From Clostridia bacterium (GTDB lineage: Bacteria; Bacillota; Clostridia; Clostridiales; Clostridiaceae), in NCBI GenBank assembly GCA_009930125.1, contig RZYZ01000015.1:1-17957 (forward strand): a DNA stretch of 17,957 nt, read 5' to 3'. Each line of letters opens with the position of its first letter. Positions within the stretch are counted from its first letter, which is position 1. A model generated the notes under the pieces. That model worked only from the letters and a program-made list of their open reading frames with translations, was not told the origin of the DNA and searched no databases. The translations under genes were made by a program, and so were the position numbers. Shown one piece after another: positions 13,328 to 17,957 of this stretch.

Positions 13328-14604
13328 AGATCATCCATGCAGTAAGTATCAGAGAAGGAAATGAGACAGAGCCCTGTGAAATCAGAATCCATGAAGGAAG
13401 AATCCTTGAGATCGGAGAAAAGCTTTCAGAGGAAAAGGGCGAGGAAGTATACGATGCCGGAGGCATGCTGGTGACACCGGGATTTGTGGATATCCATGTG
13501 CACCTGAGAGAGCCTGGCGGAGAAAAGAAGGAGACCATCCGAACCGGTTCAAGAGCAGCCGCTCTTGGCGGATACACCACCATCGTGGCCATGCCCAACA
13601 CCGATCCGGTGCCTGATACACCGGAAAGGATGAAGGCCTTTCAAAGGAAGGCGGAAACAGACAGTCTTATCCGGGTGAAAAGCTACGGTGCCATCACAGA
13701 AGGAGAAAAGGGTATGGAGCTGGTGGATTTCACTGCCATGGACAAAGAAGGGGTCATAGGCTTCTCCGATGACGGGAAAGGCGTTCAGAGCGCAGGGCTC
13801 ATGTATCAGGCCATGAAAAGCATCAAAGAGCTTGATGGCATCATCACTGCCCATTGCGAGGAAGACTCCATGCTCTTTGGTGGATACATCCATCAGGGAG
13901 ACTATGCAGTAGAACATGAGCACAGAGGCATCCATTCCCTCACGGAAGACCTTCAGATTGTAAGAGATCTGGCCATTAGTGAGGCCACAGGGTGTCGCTA
14001 CCACATCTGCCACATGAGCACCTCTGGTGGCGTCCGGGCCCTTGAAAGAGCCCAGAGAGATGGCGCTCCGGTCACGGGAGAAGTGACGCCCCATCATCTG
14101 CTGCTCACGGAGAATCATCTGCGGGAAGACGGAAACTTTAAGATGAATCCGCCGCTGCGCAGTGAAAGAGACCGGGAAGCTCTGGTGAGAGGCCTGCGGG
14201 AAGGCGTCATCGGGGCCATCGCCACAGACCATGCACCCCACACCAGAGAGGACAAGGAGAAAGGGCTGGAAGGCAGTGCCTTCGGCATTGTGGGTCTGGA
14301 AACGTCCTTTGCCCTTCTTTATACCCATCTTGTGGAGAAAGGGCACCTGACCCTGGAAAGACTGGTGGAAGCCATGACAGAAGGTCCATCGAAAATCATG
14401 GGACTTCCCTATGGGAGGCTGGAAGAAGGGGCAAGTGCGGACCTCACTTTCATCAACCTGACAAAAGACTGGGTCATAAGAAGCGAAGCCTTCGCGTCCA
14501 AGGGGAAGAATACACCCTTTGAGAACTGGGAAGTGAGAGGAAAAGTGGAGACCGTGATGCTGGAAGGAAAACTCATCGTAGAAGGAGGACAGATCATTGA
14601 ATAA
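13324..14604 (+). CDS. pyrC: Dihydroorotase (class I)
   Basis: A 426-residue zinc amidohydrolase that cyclises N-carbamoyl-aspartate to dihydroorotate. Metal-site residues are visible: H58 and H60 in 'DIHVHLREPG', the 'FSDDG' aspartates, H177 in 'TAHCEE', H230 in 'CHMST', and D302 in 'ATDHAPH'. 'EVTPHHLLLTE' and the C-terminal 'GASADLTFINL' fit the class I (Bacillus-type, PyrC of about 425 residues) family rather than the shorter E. coli type. The start at 13324 overlaps the pyrB stop and has AGGAGG seven bases upstream; the open frame extends to 13207 inside pyrB but is not supported. It ends overlapping carA by eight bases. Confidence 0.96.
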   Translation: MKIIHAVSIREGNETEPCEIRIHEGRILEIGEKLSEEKGEEVYDAGGMLVTPGFVDIHVHLREPGGEKKETIRTGSRAAALGGYTTIVAMPNTDPVPDTPERMKAFQRKAETDSLIRVKSYGAITEGEKGMELVDFTAMDKEGVIGFSDDGKGVQSAGLMYQAMKSIKELDGIITAHCEEDSMLFGGYIHQGDYAVEHEHRGIHSLTEDLQIVRDLAISEATGCRYHICHMSTSGGVRALERAQRDGAPVTGEVTPHHLLLTENHLREDGNFKMNPPLRSERDREALVRGLREGVIGAIATDHAPHTREDKEKGLEGSAFGIVGLETSFALLYTHLVEKGHLTLERLVEAMTEGPSKIMGLPYGRLEEGASADLTFINLTKDWVIRSEAFASKGKNTPFENWEVRGKVETVMLEGKLIVEGGQIIE

Positions 14605-15673
14605 GAAACTGGTGCTGGAAGACGGCAGTGAATTTTATGGAAAAGCCTTCGGGTACAAAGAAGATGTCTATGGGGAGGTGGTCTTCACCACCTCCATGTC
14701 GGGCTATCAGGAGCTTCTCACAGACCCCTCACTCCTGGGCCAGATGCTGGTCATGACGTACCCGCTGGTTGGGAACTACGGCATCAACCGGGAGGACTAT
14801 GAGTCTCTGAGACCCTTTCTCTCAGCACTGATTGTAAGAGACTACTGCACCCATCCATCGAACTTCAGAAGCGAAAAAACCCTGGAAGCCTACATGGAGA
14901 AGTACAGGCTCCCAGGCCTTTCCGGTATAGACACCCGGCAGCTCACGAGGCACATCCGTGAAAAGGGTGCACTGAAAGGCGCCATTCTCCCCGAGGAGAT
15001 GCCGCTTCATGAGTGCCTGGAAAAGATCCATCATCATGTATTCTTCACCAATCACATCGAGCGTGCTTCCACGAAGAATGCCTACGATGTGCCAGGCGGT
15101 GGCAAGAGGGTTGTCCTCATGGACTTCGGGATGAAAGCGGGGATTCTGAAAGGACTGCTGGAGGAAGGGTATCACGTGTCCGTGGTGCCTCACGACACCA
15201 GCGCAGAAGAGATTCTGGAGCAGAATCCTGATGGGGTGCTCCTATCAAACGGTCCGGGAAATCCGGAGGATGCCCTGATTCCCATAGAAACGGTGAAAGA
15301 ACTCCTGGGAAAGGTTCCGCTCTTCGGCATCTGCATGGGTCATCAGCTTCTTGCGCTGGCGGCCGGGGCGAAGACCCGGAAGATGAAGTTCGGCCATCGC
15401 GGTGGAAACAATGCGGTGAGGGACCATCGAAGCGGGAAGGTGCTCATCACCAGTCAGAACCATGGCTATGAGGTGGACAGTGCATCCCTTGAAGGGACAG
15501 GTCTGTCAGTTCTCTACAGCTGCGTCAATGACGGGTCCATAGAAGGCCTTGTGCTTCCTGGCAGGAAGGCGTTCTCGGTGCAGTTTCATCCGGAAAGTTC
15601 ACCAGGACCCAGGGACGCCAGGGTCCTCTATCAGGAATTTAGAAGACTCATGGAAAACGGGGAGGTAGAGTAA
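14597..15673 (+). CDS. carA: Carbamoyl-phosphate synthase small subunit (glutamine amidotransferase)
   Basis: A 358-residue subunit that hydrolyses glutamine and passes ammonia to CarB. The N-terminal CPSase small-chain domain shows 'LVLEDGSEFYGKAFG', 'TTSMSGYQELLTDPS' and 'GIDTRQLTRHIREKG'. The class I amidotransferase domain has the nucleophile C246 in 'GICMGHQLLALAAGAKT' and the H331/E333 pair in 'QFHPESSPGP'. Length is normal for the Firmicutes pyrAA type. The likely start is TTG at 14597, with GGAGG (14584-14588) eight bases upstream, overlapping the end of pyrC by eight bases. No ATG lies nearby in frame, and the N-terminal family motif starts at once, so TTG fits. Its place after pyrBC follows the Bacillus order (pyrAA). 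Confidence 0.95.
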   Translation: MNKKLVLEDGSEFYGKAFGYKEDVYGEVVFTTSMSGYQELLTDPSLLGQMLVMTYPLVGNYGINREDYESLRPFLSALIVRDYCTHPSNFRSEKTLEAYMEKYRLPGLSGIDTRQLTRHIREKGALKGAILPEEMPLHECLEKIHHHVFFTNHIERASTKNAYDVPGGGKRVVLMDFGMKAGILKGLLEEGYHVSVVPHDTSAEEILEQNPDGVLLSNGPGNPEDALIPIETVKELLGKVPLFGICMGHQLLALAAGAKTRKMKFGHRGGNNAVRDHRSGKVLITSQNHGYEVDSASLEGTGLSVLYSCVNDGSIEGLVLPGRKAFSVQFHPESSPGPRDARVLYQEFRRLMENGEVE

Positions 15674-17957
15674 ATGCCAAAGAGAGAAGATCTGAAAAAG
15701 ATTCTGGTCATCGGATCAGGACCCATCATCATCGGACAGGCTGCGGAATTCGACTATGCGGGGACTCAGGCCTGTCAGGCCATCAGGGAAGAAGGCATCG
15801 AGGTGGTTCTTGTGAATTCCAATCCAGCCACCATCATGACGGACAGAGAAATGGCGGACAGAGTCTACATGGAGCCTCTGACCCTTCCTTTTCTGAAGAA
15901 GATCATCCGAAAGGAAAGACCCGATGCGCTGCTACCTTCTCTGGGAGGACAGACAGGCCTCAATATGGCCATGGAGCTGCACAAAGACGGTATCCTTTCC
16001 GAGTTCCATGTGGAGGTTCTGGGCACGGATCTTAAGGCCATCGAGAAAGCGGAGGACAGGGAAGCCTTCCGAAGCCTCATGAGAGAAATCGGTGAACCTG
16101 TACCGCCTTCCTTCATCACCCAGGATGTGGCTGGAGCCCTTCGCTTCGCGGAAGAAATCGGCTATCCCGTCATCGTTCGGCCCGCCTTCACCATGGGGGG
16201 AACCGGAGGAGGCATTGCCAAGGACAAGGCGGAGCTGAAGGCCATCGTGGAAAACGGACTCAGTCTTTCACCGGTGGGACAGTGCCTCATCGAGATGTCC
16301 ATTGCAGGATGGAAGGAAATCGAATTTGAAGTCATGAGAGATGAAAGTGATACAGCCATCGTGGTCTGCTCCATGGAGAATGTGGACCCTGTAGGGATCC
16401 ATACGGGAGACTCCATTGTAGTGGCTCCGGTTCAGACGCTGACGGACAAGGAGGTGCAGATGCTCCGAGATGCATCCCTCAAGATCATCCGGGCACTGGA
16501 TATCCGGGGAGGCTGCAACGTGCAGCTGGCGCTGGATCCCAAGAGCTTCCAGTATTTCATCATCGAAGTCAATCCGAGAGTGTCCAGGTCTTCCGCCCTG
16601 GCGTCCAAAGCCACGGGATACCCCATCGCCAAGGTGGCATCGAAGATTGCCCTGGGATACAGACTCGATGAACTTGTGAATCCTGTGACCAAGGCCTCCT
16701 ACTGCTCCTTTGAGCCAGCCATCGACTACATCGCGGTGAAGCTGCCCCGGTTCGCCTTCGACAAGTTCCAGTCGGCCAACAGAAAGCTGGGTACCCAGAT
16801 GAAGGCCACAGGAGAAGTCATGTCTCTGGGAAGCTCCTTCGAGGAAGGCTTACTAAAGGCGGTGCGCTCTCTGGAAATCAAGGCGGACCACCTGAGTCTT
16901 CCGAAATACAAGGACATCAAAACGGAGAAGCTTCTCGCTCTGCTGTCCCGGGCGGAAGACGACAGACTTTTTGTGATCTACGAGCTGCTCTTAAGAGAAG
17001 TGGCGCTTACAAGCATCGAAGAGGAAACAAGGATGGATCTGTTCTTTCTCCATAAGCTGAAGAATATCGCGGATCTGGAGCTTCGCATGCAGAAGGAGCC
17101 TCTGGAAATGATCCTTCCGGAAGCGAAGAAGATGGGCTTCTCCGATGCGGCCCTAGCGAAGGTATATGATACCACGGAGGAAGAAGTGGAGAGGATGAGA
17201 AGAAAGCTTTCTCTTCGCCCTGTCTACAAGATGGTGGACACCTGCGCGGCGGAGTTTAGCTCAGAAACCCCTTACTACTACTCCACCTATCAGGTGGAAA
17301 ATGAATCGGTGGCATCAGACCGGAAAAAGGTCATCGTTCTAGGCTCCGGTCCCATACGCATCGGTCAGGGTGTGGAGTTTGACTATGCCACGGTCCACTG
17401 CGTCTGGTCCATCAGAAAGCTGGGCTACGAGGCCATCATCATAAACAACAATCCCGAGACCGTCTCCACGGATTTTTCCATATCCGACAAGCTCTACTTC
17501 GAGCCCCTGACCCTGGAGGATGTGATGCATGTGGTGGAGCTGGAGAATCCCCTGGGCGTCATCGTCCAGTTCGGCGGTCAGACCGCCATCAATCTCGCCG
17601 AAGGACTGGAGAGAAGAGGGGTCAGGATTCTGGGCACGAGCCTTCAGAGCATCGACCTTGCAGAAGACCGGGATCTCTTCGAGAAGAAGCTGAAAGAACT
17701 CTTCATCCCCATGCCGGAAGGAAGCGTGGTGCATGACAGAGACCACGCGAAGCAGACAGCGGAAGAAATCGGCTATCCGGTTCTCCTTCGTCCCTCCTAT
17801 GTGCTGGGCGGAAGAAACATGGAAATCATTCATACGGAGGAGGAGCTTACGCTCTACATGGACAAGCTGCCGGAAGAGACAAAGACGGAAGGAATCCTTG
17901 TGGACAAATACCTCACCGGAGTGGAATGCGAAGTGGATGCGGTATCCGATGGAGAAC
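15674..17957 (+). CDS. carB: Carbamoyl-phosphate synthase large subunit, 5' part
   Basis: The gene runs off the window; 761 codons are visible of about 1,070 expected. CarB uses two ATP, bicarbonate and ammonia from CarA to make carbamoyl phosphate. The start 'MPKREDLKKILVIGSGP' is typical, with GGGGAGG upstream and an ATG directly after the carA stop. The first synthase half has 'GQAAEFDYAGTQACQA', 'NSNPATIMTDRE', 'GGQTGLNMAME', the ATP-grasp stretch 'VRPAFTMGGTGGGIA' and 'EVNPRVSRSSALASKATGYP'. An oligomerisation region follows at about residues 400-550. The second half begins near residue 557 with 'GSGPIRIGQGVEFDYATVH', 'NNNPETVSTDF', 'FGGQTAINLAEGL' and 'LRPSYVLGGRNMEI'. No frameshift is seen. 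The missing part should hold the rest of the second ATP-grasp domain and the allosteric MGS-like domain. Confidence 0.96.
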   Translation, partial: MPKREDLKKILVIGSGPIIIGQAAEFDYAGTQACQAIREEGIEVVLVNSNPATIMTDREMADRVYMEPLTLPFLKKIIRKERPDALLPSLGGQTGLNMAMELHKDGILSEFHVEVLGTDLKAIEKAEDREAFRSLMREIGEPVPPSFITQDVAGALRFAEEIGYPVIVRPAFTMGGTGGGIAKDKAELKAIVENGLSLSPVGQCLIEMSIAGWKEIEFEVMRDESDTAIVVCSMENVDPVGIHTGDSIVVAPVQTLTDKEVQMLRDASLKIIRALDIRGGCNVQLALDPKSFQYFIIEVNPRVSRSSALASKATGYPIAKVASKIALGYRLDELVNPVTKASYCSFEPAIDYIAVKLPRFAFDKFQSANRKLGTQMKATGEVMSLGSSFEEGLLKAVRSLEIKADHLSLPKYKDIKTEKLLALLSRAEDDRLFVIYELLLREVALTSIEEETRMDLFFLHKLKNIADLELRMQKEPLEMILPEAKKMGFSDAALAKVYDTTEEEVERMRRKLSLRPVYKMVDTCAAEFSSETPYYYSTYQVENESVASDRKKVIVLGSGPIRIGQGVEFDYATVHCVWSIRKLGYEAIIINNNPETVSTDFSISDKLYFEPLTLEDVMHVVELENPLGVIVQFGGQTAINLAEGLERRGVRILGTSLQSIDLAEDRDLFEKKLKELFIPMPEGSVVHDRDHAKQTAEEIGYPVLLRPSYVLGGRNMEIIHTEEELTLYMDKLPEETKTEGILVDKYLTGVECEVDAVSDGE

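Noticed and set aside
13549..14346. 265-codon minus-strand frame opposite pyrC
   Set aside because: A shadow of pyrC, which has the complete dihydroorotase metal site; no ribosome binding site or family motif.
1..17957. Search for a novel defence, CRISPR, retron, mobile or secondary-metabolite system
   Set aside because: Every long frame belongs to a known housekeeping or transporter family; no direct-repeat arrays, integrase, transposase, toxin-antitoxin pair or reverse transcriptase motif was seen.
1..17957. tRNA or rRNA genes
   Set aside because: No cloverleaf with a TTC-containing T arm and no rRNA-like segment was noticed in the intergenic regions; a tRNAscan-type search would settle this.

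Overview
The window looks like ordinary core chromosome of a moderate-GC Gram-positive bacterium of the Firmicutes (Bacillota), probably an anaerobic member of the Clostridia or a relative. This rests on strong AGGAGG-type ribosome binding sites, sigma-A promoters, an oligopeptide-binding lipoprotein with a type II signal peptide, Opp ATPases of the AmiE/AmiF type, and a PyrR-type attenuator ahead of a Bacillus-ordered pyrimidine operon. No rRNA, tRNA, CRISPR array, insertion sequence or prophage gene was seen, and I found no convincing undescribed multi-gene system.

Layout: (1) 2-1465 is the end of an F-type ATPase operon: the C-terminal third of the alpha subunit, then a divergent gamma subunit, then a strong hairpin. 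Ending with alpha-gamma and no beta-epsilon is the order of the alternative 'N-ATPase' operons, not of the usual atpIBEFHAGDC operon. (2) 1545-1910 (minus) is a two-repeat YegP/DUF1508 protein converging on the ATPase operon. (3) 2199-3605 is a MATE-family efflux transporter, divergent from yegP across an intergenic region with promoters and inverted repeats. (4) 3606-4107 is a 500 bp AT-rich regulatory region with three TTCATGAA palindromes about 30 bp apart and a good promoter for the next operon. (5) 4108-9908 is a complete oligopeptide ABC importer, oppA-oppB-oppC-oppD-oppF, with a hairpin after oppA that probably sets the binding protein to permease ratio. (6) 10024-10905 (minus) is an EamA/DMT-family permease sharing a convergent terminator region with the opp operon. 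(7) 11153-12187 is an AbrB-duplication family membrane protein. (8) 12275-17957 is the de novo pyrimidine operon: promoter, PyrR-type attenuator, pyrB, pyrC, carA and the first 761 codons of carB, which runs off the window.

How they work together: CarA-CarB make carbamoyl phosphate, PyrB condenses it with aspartate, and PyrC closes the ring to dihydroorotate. The four genes overlap or nearly touch, so they should be co-transcribed and translationally coupled. The leader holds a readable three-way RNA switch: PyrR-binding hairpin, antiterminator, and a terminator that also contains the pyrB Shine-Dalgarno sequence. The opp operon imports peptides. The ATPase, if of the N-type, would be an ion-translocating machine likely additional to another ATPase elsewhere in the genome. 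MATE, DMT and AbrB-type proteins are single-gene transporters with no clear link to their neighbours.
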